This document shows positions 22,286-34,416 of a stretch of DNA of 64,000 nt, piece after piece. The translations under genes and the position numbers were made by a program. The stretch lies in NCBI RefSeq assembly GCF_022682495.2, contig NC_071388.1, positions 29,186,139 to 29,250,138 on the forward strand. The letters run 5' to 3'. This stretch comes from Desmodus rotundus. Taxonomy: Eukaryota > Chordata > Mammalia > Chiroptera > Phyllostomidae. Below the pieces are notes generated by a model, which did not search any database, had not been told where the DNA came from, and saw only the letters and a list, made by a program, of their open reading frames with translations. Position 1 is the stretch's first letter; each line of letters begins with the position of its first letter.

Positions 22286-22889
22286 GCAATTTCATTCAGA
22301 TTATTGTGTTTACATCTTAGAGCCAGTTACTCAATCCTTTTATTCTTTATGTGTCTAAGTTAGAGAGTGTAAATAAAAATAACAAAAAAAATTGATTGAA
22401 TCCTCAATTCTTCAACAGTCTGGTACAAGTTAATGTCAGTATCCATGCGGACTTTCTTCCAAACTTTTAATACAGTATCAGTTCTACTGTAATTGAGTAT
22501 TTTAGTGGATTTTAAGTTCTTTGCTGGATATAACAAAGACATTTAATATCACTTTTTGACACTTTAAATATAATGTTTTATTTCATACATGTAACTGATT
22601 CCAACTATATATTTACTGTGTTCACTCAGAGGAAAACTAGAGCCAGCAAAAAGTGAATAGAGGTTGGAATAAGGCAGGACAGAGGCATCAAAATCTGCAG
22701 AAAAGTCAAAGCTGATAAGAATTTAAAAAGCACAAGAATGATTCTTTTTTCCCTTATACCTCAAATCCCATCACCCCACCTTTCAAATATAAGTGATATT
22801 TGTTCCTTTATTTCCACATCTACCATGCATACCTCCACAGATAGGTCACTATCTCTCTGATTAGGGGGCTGTAGACTCCTAAACTGTTC

Positions 22890-23060
22890 TTCCTTTCTTC
22901 CTTCTTTCACTCTTGCCTATATTCTATTGTCCACAGAAGAGCTAGAGTGAACTCGAAAATATATTTCAGATCACATCAAACCCCTGATAAAATGACTTGA
23001 CTTGACAATCAGAAATAAACCAAACTACTTATCATGGGCTGTGTGATCCTGCCCTGAAAT
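22890..23060. repeat. L2-like ancient LINE fragment
   Basis: 'ccacagaagagctagagtga', 'ttcagatcacatcaaacccc', 'tgataaaatgacttgac', 'accaaactacttatcatggg' and 'gtgtgatcctgccctg' follow an ancient L2-type consensus in order. Orientation was not assigned with confidence. Confidence 0.5.
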
Positions 23061-23084
23061 ATAATGTAACCCAACTGAACACTA

Positions 23085-23410
23085 GAAATGAAAAAGCAAT
23101 TGATGGATGTGGCAACATGAATGAATTTCAAAGGCATTATGCTGAGTGCAAAAGTCAGTTTCAAAAGATTACATATTATATGATTCCATCTTACGGTATT
23201 CTAGAAAAACCAGAACTGCAGTGACAAAATTATTCAGTGTTTGCCACGGGTTAAAGGTAGAAAGAGAGTATGATTTTAAAAAAGCAACACAAGGGAGTTT
23301 TTGGAGGTAATGGAACAATTTTTGTCCCGATTGTGTGGTGGTTACACAAATCTGCAAGGACGCTAAAGCTGAATGCCAAAAAAGATTCAATTTCTATTGG
23401 TTAACTTAAA
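23085..23410 (+). mobile_element. old L1 (L1M-like) 3' end
   Basis: 'gcattatgctgagtgcaaaa', 'attacatattatatgattcc', 'tattcagtgtttgccacggg', 'attgtgtggtggttacacaa' and 'acgctaaagctgaa' match the terminal ORF2/3'UTR order of old mammalian L1 on the plus strand. It is strongly diverged. Confidence 0.6.
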
Positions 23411-24055
23411 AAAATTAATTATACAATAATTAGTTTCAGGTTTTCATTTGGCCAAATACAATTTTATATTCTTGAATAAATTATTCAACGTATCTAGTTA
23501 GAGATTCTTCACAAATAAAAGAAAAACAGTGCTATTATTTTTAAAGGACTGCTAGCTCTAAAATATAAAGTGCTGTCTCCCTATCTTACTCACCTGTCTT
23601 CTTTGTTTAGTCTTATTTATTCAGTTAGTATAGAGAAATGCATTATTTACAATTCTCAGTAGAGTTTCAGTTGATCTACTTACTCATTTCTGTTAAGGCA
23701 GTCTATGTACCTACCTTGTTTTTGTCAGGGAACCAATTTTGTTGGAATTACCATGGTTTTAGGTAGCAAAGTGGGTGCTTTATAAATGAGATATACAAAT
23801 AAAAAGTTAGCATAACTACTATTTCTCTATAAAAATATGATGGCAGACTAAAATATTCTAATTTATTTTTCAATATGAAGGTAATATTATTAAATAAATG
23901 CTTAAAAGATAAGTCAAGGAACACTCCTAAAATTTAATAAGCTGTATTGAATTATATTTTTCTGATTCAAGTATAATAAAATGCTTATTATTATTATTGA
24001 CATTGTAGACATAAAATCTCTTTAAAACAATGAACCTCAGGTATCATACATCTGT
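23411..24055. other. AT-rich unique sequence
   Basis: AT-rich with no recognised gene or repeat family. Confidence 0.4.
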
Positions 24056-24059
24056 ATTT

Positions 24060-24485
24060 ATTTATTTTATTTCTAAAAATTATACTTTATTGATTATGCT
24101 ACCATAGTTGTCCCAACTTTTCCCCTTTGTCCCCCTCCATTCCCCTCCATCCAGCACCCTCCACTCTCTTAGGCATTCCCCTTAGTTCATGTCCATGGGT
24201 CATGTGTATAAGTTCTTTGGCTGCTCCATTTCCTATACTGTACTTTATATCCCTATGACTATTCTGTAACAACCTGTTTGTACTCTGTAATCCCCTCCAC
24301 TCTTCACCCATCTTCCCACCTCCCCCTCCCATCTGACAACCATCAAAATGCTCTCTGTATCCATGATTCTGTCTCTGTTCTTCTTGTTTGCTTTGTTTGT
24401 TTATTAGATTCAATTACTGATAGATATGTACTTATTGCCATTTTAATGTTCATAGTTTTGATCTTCTTTTTCTTAACTAAGCCCC
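24060..24485 (-). mobile_element. HAL1-like element, 3' end, antisense
   Basis: Read on the minus strand it begins 'aaaaagaagatcaaaactat' and passes through an A-rich, AAAC-repeated stretch. It continues with 'gcagccaaagaacttataca', 'catgacccatggacatgaac' and 'gggacaactatggtagcata', and ends in 'aataaagtataa'. This aligns block by block with the HAL1-like copy at 55740-56140, starting just after that copy's ORF1 stop. It is therefore a 5'-truncated relative with the same ORF1-to-3'UTR arrangement. Confidence 0.75.
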
Positions 24486-25079
24486 TTTAGTGTTTCATAT
24501 TTGTGTTTGGATAGATACCCAACATGTTTATTCAGTCTTTTTGAAATCACAAGGAACCTTATGCTTCTTACTGGTTCAATGTGAGGAGTGCAGAGTATTT
24601 CTGCGGTGAAAGGTGATTATTACATTTCTTATGTGTATGAAAGTTTTATAACTCACAGACATCACAAAGTGCCCACAGAGTTTGTCAGTTATTAGGGTCA
24701 ACCATGGAGAAAAATAAGATAATATAAGGTAATCACTTTTTATTGGTGAAATATTCAATTTATTTTATGAGAAAACTTTTTTTTTATTGATTACCACTTT
24801 AAGGATGGCACAAATTGATAAAACACCCAGTGGATTTTTGGTCCATCTGTCCATCATTCCAGGTTGTGTCGGTCTGTGCCTCTGATTGTTTAATGATGGC
24901 CACACATCAAATGATAACAGAGAAGAAATAAAGTTTTATTTCATGTAAACTTGTGATTAAAAAAACATTTGAATATTGAATAATTGTTCTGTACTCAGTG
25001 ATTTATTTTCAGGAACCAGGTGGGGAAAGGGGGTGGGAACCTGGCTAGCATGACCCTAGTCCGTGTGAAATAGGGATGT
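24486..25079. other. unique sequence, no feature recognised
   Basis: Mostly AT-rich unique sequence. A short minus-strand frame at 24576-24758 has no recognisable features. Confidence 0.4.
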
Positions 25080-25420
25080 AGTCACTGGGATTTCTAAATT
25101 AGGCTCTTTGGAAACCAAACCAGTAAAACAAATAAAAATCAAAGCCTGCCACGCAATGTTTGGCTCTGCTATGTGAAGTGTATTTTTAAAAATGTGGCAT
25201 TTATTTCGATAAGGTTATGTTTATATAATCACCAAAGAAAATAAGCCTGTGGTTTTTGGTGAGAAAATATTGAGCAAATGATGTAGCAGGTGTGACTAAG
25301 CATTCGCATCTGCATCTGTCCTCCACCCACTTACAACATGAAGACTGAAATTCATGACAGAAAAGCATGATGCGGGGCAATATTCACTCAGTCTCAGAAA
25401 TCAGTGCCCTTAATATCTTC
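25080..25420. other. candidate conserved noncoding element
   Basis: Non-repeat block with 'gcctgccacgcaatgtttgg', 'ggcatttatttcgataaggt', 'gcaggtgtgactaagcattc' and 'gatgcggggcaatattcact'. Balanced composition and CpGs in an AT-rich setting suggest possible constraint. Confidence 0.25.
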
Positions 25421-25874
25421 TTCCACCCATAAGCACTTGTTCCTTATCAAGATGACTATTTTGTTATTCTTGTACAACTAATCAGCTTTTGGTTCATTCA
25501 ATATTTTTTCATTCATTTCTTAGAAAGATTTTAATTTCATTGAAATTTCATTATTGTTTGGGTAAGGTTTTTCTACCATGTATCTTATTTTATAAATTAA
25601 GTTCATTAAGATAAATGAAAAGTTACATTTGTAATACCTGATGTTCAAGCCTGAGATTGATATCCATTTAAAAGATTGACTTTTCTCCCCAAGTCACACA
25701 AAAAACGTGTAAATTAACAATTTCAAGAGAATATTTATTGACTACGTGGTAGGAAATGAATATTAAGAACAAAATTTAGAAGCCTGTTGAAAATAACATT
25801 ATAATAAAATAATCATAAGTAAATATACAATGTATTTGTTCATAAATCTTTTTCATTATTTAGTGAATATTTTA

Positions 25875-26130
25875 TTTATTTCTAAATCACTTTTTATTGT
25901 TATTATATTCCAGTTGTCCCAATTTTCCCCCCTTTACCTCCCTCCTCCCTTCCCACGCCCGCCTCCCGCCATCAATTCCCGCACTGTTGCCCGTGTCAGT
26001 GGGTCATGCATGCGGGTTCCTCTTCTTGTGAGTTATAAATGTATGACCATGGTCCCAGGTGTCTATCCACATCCGGCTTCAGCACGGCCAGGTCTAGTAG
26101 TGGGGGGGGGGGGCAATGAAAGTGTCTCTG
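25875..26130 (-). mobile_element. L1/HAL1 3' end, antisense
   Basis: 'tttttattgttattatattc', 'cagttgtcccaattttcccc', a pyrimidine-rich GC stretch, 'gtgtcagtgggtcatgcatg' and 'cacatccggcttcagcacgg' follow the antisense of the L1/HAL1 3'UTR. The hallmark 'gggacaactg' and 'catgcatgaccca' blocks are present when reversed. It is short and 5' truncated. Confidence 0.7.
26102..26113 (+). repeat. poly(G) run
   Basis: Twelve consecutive G residues. An unusually long homopolymer of G for this AT-rich region, and a possible sequencing-error hotspot. Confidence 0.95.
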
Positions 26131-26539
26131 CTGAAAAAACCCTTGTATGAAAATGTAAAAGATCAAAAGGAGATAAATAGGCAAGTTTGAATATAGACAG
26201 ACAGGGAGCCGAAATGAGGAGGAAGAAAGCAGGATGAAAGTTCAGTGAAAGAAGAGTATTGCCAAATATTACTGAAAAGAAGCCCCCAGACTGTTTCACC
26301 TGCTGCTGAGAATCTCTTCGCTGAGCCTTGTGCATGTGTGTGTGTGCAGAGGTGTTTCAAAGACAACTGTAATAACCACCGAATTTATAACAAGAATGAG
26401 AGAGGCTTACTTTGTTAAGGTTTGGATTTGACTAAAGATCATAAACACATTTGCTCTATAGTCAGAAAAGATAACTGAAATAATAATAGAAAATTGTAAA
26501 CAAAAAACCTCATGCTCATCTAGAGTGGGCAGTTACAGA

Positions 26540-26715
26540 TACTAATAATAGTATTACTGAGCACCCATCCCAAGGACTAAAAAACCTACCAAGCATTGTG
26601 TGCTGTTACTAATTGTGCTAGAAAACTACAACCACACATGGAGACAGATTATGATACTGTTTCTTCTTTACTGATGGAAGAAACGGAATCTAATAATGTT
26701 ACCTCTTTAATATTC
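26540..26715 (-). repeat. possible MIR-like fragment
   Basis: 'tactgagcacccatcccaag' followed by 'gatactgtttcttctttact', 'gatggaagaaacggaatc' loosely matches antisense MIR ('tgagcacctactatgtgcc' and 'cattttacagatgaggaaac'). Strongly diverged. Confidence 0.35.
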
Positions 26716-26899
26716 ACCCAGTTTTTAAAAGTCATGGTCTTCCACAGTGAAACATGTGCTATTACCTAGTATCTATAGGTAATCAGATAAATAGATAGCT
26801 ATGTTTATATTTACTGTATTATAAAAGCTCTGAGATAAGAAGTTGAATTTCCTTTCGCTGAATTGGTAATTAGTTGTTTCCTATCAGTGCACATACACC

Positions 26900-27300
26900 A
26901 TCTCCTCCTTTTGTGAGAAAAACCTAATTCACGAAGAATTTCCTCATAATCTCAACCAATGTGCCTCCAGGGGAATTGATTGATGGGCTCTGAACAGTCT
27001 AATCTAATCCTGATAAACCCATTCCCCCTTGCCAGTAACTGACTGGCTGAAAAGGGCAAGCCTAAGCAAATGTTACTTTATCTGAGAACAATTTAATATG
27101 TGCTTCCTGGAAAGAAACTTATTTACTATTAAAATATAGCCTGAAAAAGACAGGCTTCCTTGCTTACGTCTATGAGTGAGGAAGTCTAACCCCAGGAATG
27201 CTGCAGCTAAAAGGAGTCTAGTTTCAGGTAGTAGCATGTTGAGGGCAGAGCAAAAGAGGCGATACACTGAATTGTTGGGGCAAATAAACTTGTTTTGGAT
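26900..27300. repeat. possible ancient mammalian repeat, unassigned
   Basis: 'cctccaggggaattgattga', 'cagtctaatctaatcctgat' and 'gggcaaataaacttgttttg' have the look of an old LTR or DNA-transposon remnant, including an AATAAA near 27282. I cannot name the family. Confidence 0.25.
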
Positions 27301-28459
27301 CGATCACCTTCCTTGGCTTCTACCTTGATTCTGTAAATTAGTGTGTGTGTGTACGTTAAGCCAATTAAAGTTTTATTTCATTTATTTAATTAATTTACTA
27401 CTAATATATTCAATTTCAGATGATAAAGAGGCAGTGTATTGAGAGTTTTCTAAGCACACAGGAAATTAAGGGAGTAGAGGAGGTTAGGAAGCTGAAAAGA
27501 ATGGGAAGGAAAGGAGAACATGACCAGTAGGCTCAAACCAAAGATACTTCAGTGAGCAGAAGTTAAGATTAGACTGGAAATGATTTAAAACTTTGGAAAA
27601 AATGATCTATTCCAATTGATTATTAGTTAGCAAATCATTAAAAATTAATGCATTTACAAATGTAAATATGTATGTTTAACTAACTACTGATATTTTAACA
27701 TGGAGTTTGTTGAGAAAAATAAGAAAAATAATGAAATCTGAAAGAGCCATAGTAGGCATAAAATAAAAATGAAAATATGCATGAGATCCTATAAACAATC
27801 ACAGCACAAAATATTTTCTGAAACTGTGTGTGTGTATGTGTGTGTGTGTGTATATATATACATGCACATATATATATATATATAAAATGATATTAGATTT
27901 CAAATATTAGGGTATGCATATCTGGTGTGAGAGGAAAATGATAGCAGAGATCACAGATAATGTGGAAAAAATACAATAACGTTGGTGTCCATGAATTTAT
28001 ATTGATGGTGTACAATAAATTAAGAAATTATGGACCTTTACTTAAGCTCTAAGAAAACCCACCTCTGTGTGTATGAGTATGTATGGGATATTAATATTAA
28101 TACAAATGAAATAGTGTAGTAGAATTACAACCTCTCAGTCTTTGTCAGAAAAAGTAGATAGTCAACATACATATAGATAGAGTAATAAGTTTTGTTGCAA
28201 AACAAAAATATCATGCAATGATAAGCCTGGCTAAAGGCTTTCATTTTGTTTTTCCAAATTCAGTGGTAGATGCCAACAAAAGGCTCCCTGTGCTAGAAAC
28301 ATATGGAATTCAAAATGTTTTGAGTATCAGGGTGAGTATCAGTGGTAGTGCAAAAATTCCAGGTTCTCTAGAAAGCTAGTCACAGTAGCACAAGGTCAGA
28401 GGCACTGTGCTGATTCTTCAACCCTCCTGCACCAGAAGTGAAAAAGAATTGAATTATAA
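27301..28459. other. AT-rich sequence with TG/TA microsatellite
   Basis: A compound (TG)n(TA)n microsatellite at about 27825-27884 is the only clear feature. The rest is unique. Confidence 0.6.
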
Positions 28460-29255
28460 TACCTGTTGGCTATTTGTATATTTGTTTTGATAAAATCTCT
28501 AGGTTCGTGCTCATTTCTTAAAGTTTTTTTTTTCTATTTAGTTGTATGAGTGTCATATATTTTGGAGGCTAACTCCTTATGGGAGATATAGTTTGCAAAT
28601 ATTGTCACTCATTATATAGGATGTCTTTTCATTTTACTGATTGTGTCCTTTGCTGTGTAGAATCTTTTCAGTTTGATACAGTTCTGCCTGCCTGTCTTTG
28701 CTTTTGTTGTCTGTGCTTTTGGTGTTAAATCCAAATAAATTGACAAAGTCAAAGAGATTATCCCCTACTATGTATTCTTCTAGAAGTTCTATGGTTTCAG
28801 GTCTTACATTTCAGTCTTTAACCTATTTCAAGTTGATTGTTTTTTTAGTTTTTGGTATAAGATAAGGGTATAATGTCATTTCCTTTGCATGTAGGTATCC
28901 AGTTTTCCCAACATTATTTATTAAAGATACTATTTTTCCCCACTGGGTAGTCTTGTTGAACATGAGCTGACTGCATTGTGTAGGTTTATTTCTGGGCTCT
29001 CTATTCTGTTTCATGGATGCATCCATCTGTTTTTATGCCAGTGCCATACTGTTTTGATTTTGATAGCTTCCTTTGTAACACAGTTTGAACTCAGCTAGTG
29101 TGACGCCTTCAGCTTTCTTTATTTTTTTTCAAGGCTGCTTTTGCTATCCGAGGTCATGTGTTCTTGGTATTCTGTATCAATTTTAAGATTCTTTTTCTAC
29201 TTCTGTGAATAATGTCTTTGAAATTTTGATAATGATTGCTAGGTATCTATACTTG
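28460..29255 (-). mobile_element. old L1 3' region, antisense
   Basis: Antisense L1 text in order: 'gattgtgtcctttgctgtgt', 'agaatcttttcagtttgata', 'tcttctagaagttctatggt', 'ggtatccagttttcccaaca', 'tttatgccagtgccatactg' and 'ggctgcttttgctatccgag'. This is the reverse of an old L1 segment. There are no open frames on the L1 sense strand beyond fragments. Confidence 0.75.
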
Positions 29256-29279
29256 GGATAATATGGGTAATTTAAAATA

Positions 29280-29500
29280 ATTTATTTTTGAGTATGCTTA
29301 TTATGTTTTCTGCTTGATCAGACCTGTTATTGACATTCTGCATTGCATTTTTATTTCATTTATTGTATTCTTCAGCTCCTAATTTCTGTTTGGTGCTTTC
29401 TTATGACTTTATTTATATTTCTTTTTAACCATTATAAATGACTTATGTCTATTCCTATTTAAAATAGAATTTTCTCAATTTTTTTCTTAGACATTTATCC
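29280..29500 (-). mobile_element. old L1 fragment, antisense, probable ORF1/5' side
   Basis: 'ttcagctcctaatttctgtt' and 'tggtgctttcttatgacttt' with nearby T-rich text resemble antisense old L1 near ORF1. It is probably a continuation of the 28460-29255 element with missing sequence between. Confidence 0.4.
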
Positions 29501-30684
29501 ACATGATTTATGTACTTTTAATGCATTACTATATCTCCATTTCACATTGTCATTTTGAGATATTTTTGAACTTTCTTAAATTACAAATAAGATGATGTTC
29601 ATAAAATATATTCATTTGGTTCAGAAATATGCATATGTGGATTCCCTCTCTGTAGAAAATAGGGCAACACTTGTGCTTCCAAAGTTTATTCCCTGAGTTT
29701 AACAAGACATTATCAAATATACATCAATTATACTCTTCTTTCAAAAGATGAAACCATGACAGAATATTTGCTCATTTTAATCTACATAAGGGAAAGATGT
29801 AGAATTACATTCAGAGAAGATGGAGTTTTTGGAGAGCAACAAACATGTAAAATGAATAATTAGAATGCAGTTCTCTAAGTGACACATCAAAGCCAGGTAA
29901 AAATGCTGAGAGATCATATGAGAGATAGCAGTTAATGAATATGCTCATGTATTTACACATTCTTTTATAGAATTAATTTCTTGAGAAGTTTAGTTCTTTT
30001 TTCTTAGAGTGTAGGAGTTGTAATCATAAAATCAAATTATCCCCAATAATTTGTCCAAACAGTTTTACTCATAACAACACTCAATAAGTGATGAAAGTAA
30101 TTTTAAAATGTAGAATTGGGTTAATATTTTATTATAACCATAACCTAAAGTATGTATAAAAACAGGTTATCTATTATAGAATGTATAATTTTAGTAACTT
30201 AGAATATGTACTCACCAACTTCAGTACTTTCAGAAGGCAGACGAAAAGAGTAACGATGAGTTTGCAGTGGTGGTGTGGTATTATCTCTGTATCTTCAAAC
30301 AAGTACAAATCCTAAACACATTATTTCTGGAAAGCAAAAGTATGCTCTGTCCATCACTGGAGTAGCTTCATCAGATGTTTTGTGGTTGGCCACGGAGTAA
30401 TGGAAACTTTAAAATATGTAATTACAGCTGATATGAAAATGTATGCTATTGTTGCTCTTATTTAATAGAGCTAAAATACTTAATTATTTTGGAAGTATAG
30501 CAATGTTGCTTTCTATAAATATAAACACAATTCAATAACTAACCCAGATATCAAAGGCATGAGTATATGTTGAGTTCTACCTTATTTAGAAAAACATGTT
30601 GTATATCTTTCTAAGTAATGTGTGTGTGTGTGCGTGCATGAAAGAAGGAGATAGAAAGAAAGACAGGAAAGTAGATAGAAGCAA
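29501..30684. other. AT-rich unique sequence
   Basis: No recognised gene or repeat except a short GT microsatellite at about 30619-30636. Confidence 0.4.
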
Positions 30685-31210
30685 TTTTTTAATTTTAATT
30701 GAATTTATTGTGGTTACATTAGTTAATAAAATTATATAGGTTTCAGGTGTACAATTCTATAATACATTATCCATATACTATCGTACATTGTGTATTAACC
30801 TACCAAGATTAAGTTTCCTTCTGTCACCAATTTACCCCCCTTTATTTTCTCTACCTCCCCCCACCCTTGTTTCCATCCAGTAATCACCATACTGTTGTCC
30901 ATGTGTCCCTTTACTTAGTCCCTTCACTTCTTTCACCAACCCCCCTGAACCCACCCCCTCTAACAGCTGTCAATCTTTTCTCCATATCTATGAGTCTGTT
31001 TCTATTTTGTTTGTTAGCTTATTTTATTCATTAGATTGCACATGGAAGTGAGATCTTTCAGTATTTTCCTTTCTGTTACTGGCTTATTTCACTTAACACA
31101 ATACTCTCCAGGTCCATCCATGCTGTTGCAAAAAAAAAAAAAAAGAGTTTCTTCTTTTTTACAGCCTGGAAATATTTTCTTGTGTATACTTCCCACAACA
31201 TGTTTTACCC
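30685..31210 (-). mobile_element. L1 3' end, antisense
   Basis: Starts with the complement of the 3' end ('gtggttacattagttaataa', 'aggtttcaggtgtacaattc'), then 'ccaccccttgtttccatcc'-like C-rich text, 'tgtcaatcttttctccatat', 'cacttaacacaatactctcc' and 'tccatccatgctgttgcaaa'. It reaches a 14-A run at 31131-31144 and continues to about 31210. It abuts an oppositely oriented L1 end. Confidence 0.8.
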
Positions 31211-31212
31211 AC

Positions 31213-32340
31213 TAAAATTTTTGTATAGCAAAGGAAACCATCAACAAAATGAAAAGGCAACAACCCTCTGAAAGGGAGAACATATTCTCCAATGATATAT
31301 ATGATAGGGATTAATACCCACAATTTATAAACAACTTATAAAACTCAATACAGAAAAAAACAAACAATTCAATTTAAAAATGTGCAAAGGACCAGAATAG
31401 ATACTTCTCCAAAGAGGACATACATATGTCAATTGATATATGCAAAGATGTTTAACACTACTAATTATCAGAAAAATACAAATTAAAACCACAATGAGGT
31501 ATCACCTCATACCTGTCGGAAAGGTTGACATCGATAAATCAACAAACAAGTGTTTGCAAGGATGTGGAGAAAAGGGGAACCCTTTTGCACTGTTGGTGGG
31601 AATATGCTTTGCTGTAGCCACTGTGGCAAGCAGTATGGAGAAACCTCAAAATATTAAAAATGGAGCTGCCTTGTAACTCAGCAATTCTACGTCTGAGGAT
31701 ATATCTGAAGAAACGTGGAACACTGATTCGAAAGAATATAGGTGCCCCTATGTTCACTGCAGTGTTGTTTACAATAGCCAAGATTTGGAAGCAGCCCAAG
31801 TGCTCATTAGTAGATATGAGTGGATAAAAAAAAGCTGCTGTACATTGACACAATAGAACACCACTCAGTTCCACAAAAGAAGGAAATCTTACCCTTCACG
31901 AGAGCTTGGATAGACCTAAGAGCCTTATGCTATGTGAAATAATCCAGTCAAAGAAAGAGAAGTTTTGTATTATTTCACTCATATGTGGGTTCTAATGAAC
32001 AAAATGAATTAACAAGCAAAATTGTGACAGACTCATAGATAGCAGGCTGACAGTCGTCTGGAGTGGGGCTGGGTGAGGTGGGTGGAGGAAGTGAGCAAAA
32101 AAAGAAAAAAGAGAGAGAAAAAACTAATGGACCCAGACAATAGGGTGGTGATTGCCCAGGAAAGGGGTGATGGGAGGAGGTGGAGGAGGGTGTAGGGGGA
32201 ATAAACGGTGATAGACAGAAACTTAACTTGGTTTGGTGAACACACAATACAGTGTACAGACAATGTGTTGCAGAACTGTGCACCTGAAATGTGTTCGGTG
32301 TTGTTAACCAGTGTCACCCCAATTAATTCAATAAAAAGGA
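31213..32340 (+). mobile_element. L1 3' part: end of ORF2 and 3'UTR
   Basis: Starts with 'gcaaaggaaaccatcaacaa' (ORF2), then 'gtatcacctcatacctgtcg', 'gtgggaatatgctttgctgt', 'ggtgcccctatgttcactgc' and 'acaatagccaagatttggaa'. The 3'UTR follows and ends with 'gaactgtgcacctgaaatgt' and 'ccaattaattcaataaaaag'. Broken frames; about 1.1 kb and 5' truncated. Confidence 0.85.
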
Positions 32341-32515
32341 AAAAATTTAAAATGGATCTTTCTTTTCACCAAGCATTGCCACTTCTGAGAATACAACCAA
32401 ATAAAGCCAAAACACTGACTCAAAAGAATATATGTATCTCTATGCTCATAGAAGTATTTTTTTAATGATTAAAGAAATTACAGAGAATGCATCAGAAGTA
32501 TATCACTAGGAAATA

Positions 32516-32722
32516 CAGGGTTTGACAGAAGCATGGCCTGCTTGCTTGAATGTGGTTGGTAGGGTGATTATAAGGGTGTAATAACTTATAGTTTTAATTT
32601 GAACATTTCAGCTGAAATGTCACATGCTGTGCTTGAGTGTGATGTTGTTATGTTACACAATTACATGCTTATGATTTTGTAATAAAAAAGGGAAAAAAGG
32701 GTGTTATTTGTACCAGACCCCA
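32516..32722 (+). mobile_element. short TIR element (MITE), copy 2
   Basis: About 207 bp, starting 'cagggtttgacagaagcatg' directly after a TA and ending near 'ttatttgtaccagaccc', whose reverse complement matches the left end. A TA follows. The interior is closely similar to copy 1 at 9966-10174, including 'gtgctt.gagtgtgatgttgtt' and 'acatgcttatgattttgtaa'. There is no coding capacity. Confidence 0.8.
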
Positions 32723-33004
32723 TAGTATACAAGTATAATATTAACACAAAATACTGTGGTCTTTACTTGAATTTTATATTTTGAGTGGAATTTTTTAACA
32801 TACTATTCCCATAGTGATAATAATCAAAACACGGAGTAAAGTTACATTTAAAAATCTACTACTGAGTTTTCAGCACTCCTTTTCAAACTAATAATTTTAT
32901 AAGAACTTTGTGCTATTACAATGGAGTTAGCACTCACACTCTTACTTTCAGTCCCCCAGAAGCATAAATGCAAAGGGATCCTAAAAATAGTCACTGGACA
33001 GTAA
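32723..33004. other. unique sequence
   Basis: No feature recognised. Confidence 0.4.
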
Positions 33005-33240
33005 GGATTAATCAGACTCTGCTCTGTTATCAGTTATTTATATACCATTTTCCCAACTGAGCATCCCTGCGACCATAATGACCTGAACGCATGCAGTGCT
33101 CAGCTGCCGAGGCAAAGTTTACAAGCTGATTTTATTGCTTTAGACACATTGAGCAACAGAAGAGCCCAACAGCACAGAAATGTTAGGATGCCAGAAGTGT
33201 GTTCCAATTATCTGCAATAGGAAATCACTCTAGAGTATGA
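33005..33240. other. candidate conserved noncoding element
   Basis: Balanced, repeat-free block with 'gaccataatgacctgaacgc', 'atgcagtgctcagctgccga', 'tttacaagctgattttattg' and 'ttccaattatctgcaatagg'. It contains CpGs and potential homeobox/E-box words. It stands out from AT-rich neighbours. No coding frame was found. Confidence 0.3.
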
Positions 33241-33256
33241 ATACTATACATATACT

Positions 33257-33288
<32 letters not shown>

Positions 33289-33292
33289 TATA
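33240..33292 (+). repeat. (CATATA)n microsatellite
   Basis: Repeated 'acatat' / 'catata' units ending in a TA run. Confidence 0.9.
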
Positions 33293-34416
33293 TCTCTCAA
33301 ACCTTGTGTCTTCTTTTTCTAAAAAGCCTGGAACTCCCAATAGACTATATTGTAACAACAGTGATAAATTCATTCTCATAATTGAATTGCAAATGATATC
33401 TTAATTTGGTATTTAAGTTAAATAATCACCACTCCTCACTAATGGTTTTACAGTTAACTTCCTTGCCTTACTGGCCCTACTGAAATTTGAGGGCATAATT
33501 AATTATGAATTATTTTCTACTGATTAAGAAAAATAATCTTTATATTTGAGATACAGAACAGTACTTTTATTTTTGGGTTGCATCCCAGACCTTTCATAGA
33601 GTATTTCTATTTTTATACCACAGTAATTGAATTTGTGTTCCCTGTGAGTCATTGAGTTAGAAGTTTATATCTTATTTATCTGTCCTTGAAACATAAAAAG
33701 AGCTTTTACACACATATGTGTGTAATATATCTATTCCCAAAGCCAAAATAAAGATGAAATAATTGTCTCTGTTTGCAGATTTCCGTGTATGGCTTTTTCC
33801 CCTTAGAATTTAGCATATGACAATTTATAGTCATTATGGTTGATGATTTTATACTGTGTCATCTTTCCTTATGCATAATATAACATATGCCGAATGCCAT
33901 ACCATACTAGCAAGTCGACAATTAGAAATTGTCATCAAAAGTATCATTATAAGCACTTAGTTTGATATCACAATTTATTTTCTTGCAATGTAAAAATTTT
34001 TGATTGGTAAAAACCTCTAAGATGCTAATTCTTTGTCAAGGCTTCATTGTGGAATATAACACTAGAAAACAATGTAGTTATTTCAAATCAAATAAAATGC
34101 CTATTGTATTTAGTTTTATGTTGATGACTTCATCAACAATCAAAGCTTTCAAATATTTGACAAGCAATTGAGGTGTAACTATACCAAAAGTAACTTTTGA
34201 AAATGTTGCCATTCTTCCATTTTTGTATTCTCTCATGATAGTAAATGTATCTATATATTTAATTCATGACATTTGTAATTTTCATAAATATTTCTTAAGA
34301 TAATGTCGAAGTGTTTTATGTAAATATATCACCACAACTTGATTAATTTACCAATGCAAATGTCAATAGAATCTTTTTGTATCTTAATTATTTAACACTC
34401 GCTTGAAGGAAAAAAA
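33293..34416. other. AT-rich unique sequence
   Basis: No gene or repeat recognised. Confidence 0.4.

Noticed and set aside
24099..24413. 104-codon minus-strand frame
   Set aside because: It is the purine-rich 3'UTR of a HAL1/L1 element read in a fortuitous frame.
30685..32340. Twin-priming origin for the opposed L1 pieces
   Set aside because: Both pieces contain the L1 3' terminus and overlap in consensus coordinates, which one twin-primed insertion cannot give.
33240..33292. CRISPR-like direct repeats
   Set aside because: This is a simple CATATA microsatellite with no spacers; CRISPR arrays are not expected in a mammalian genome.
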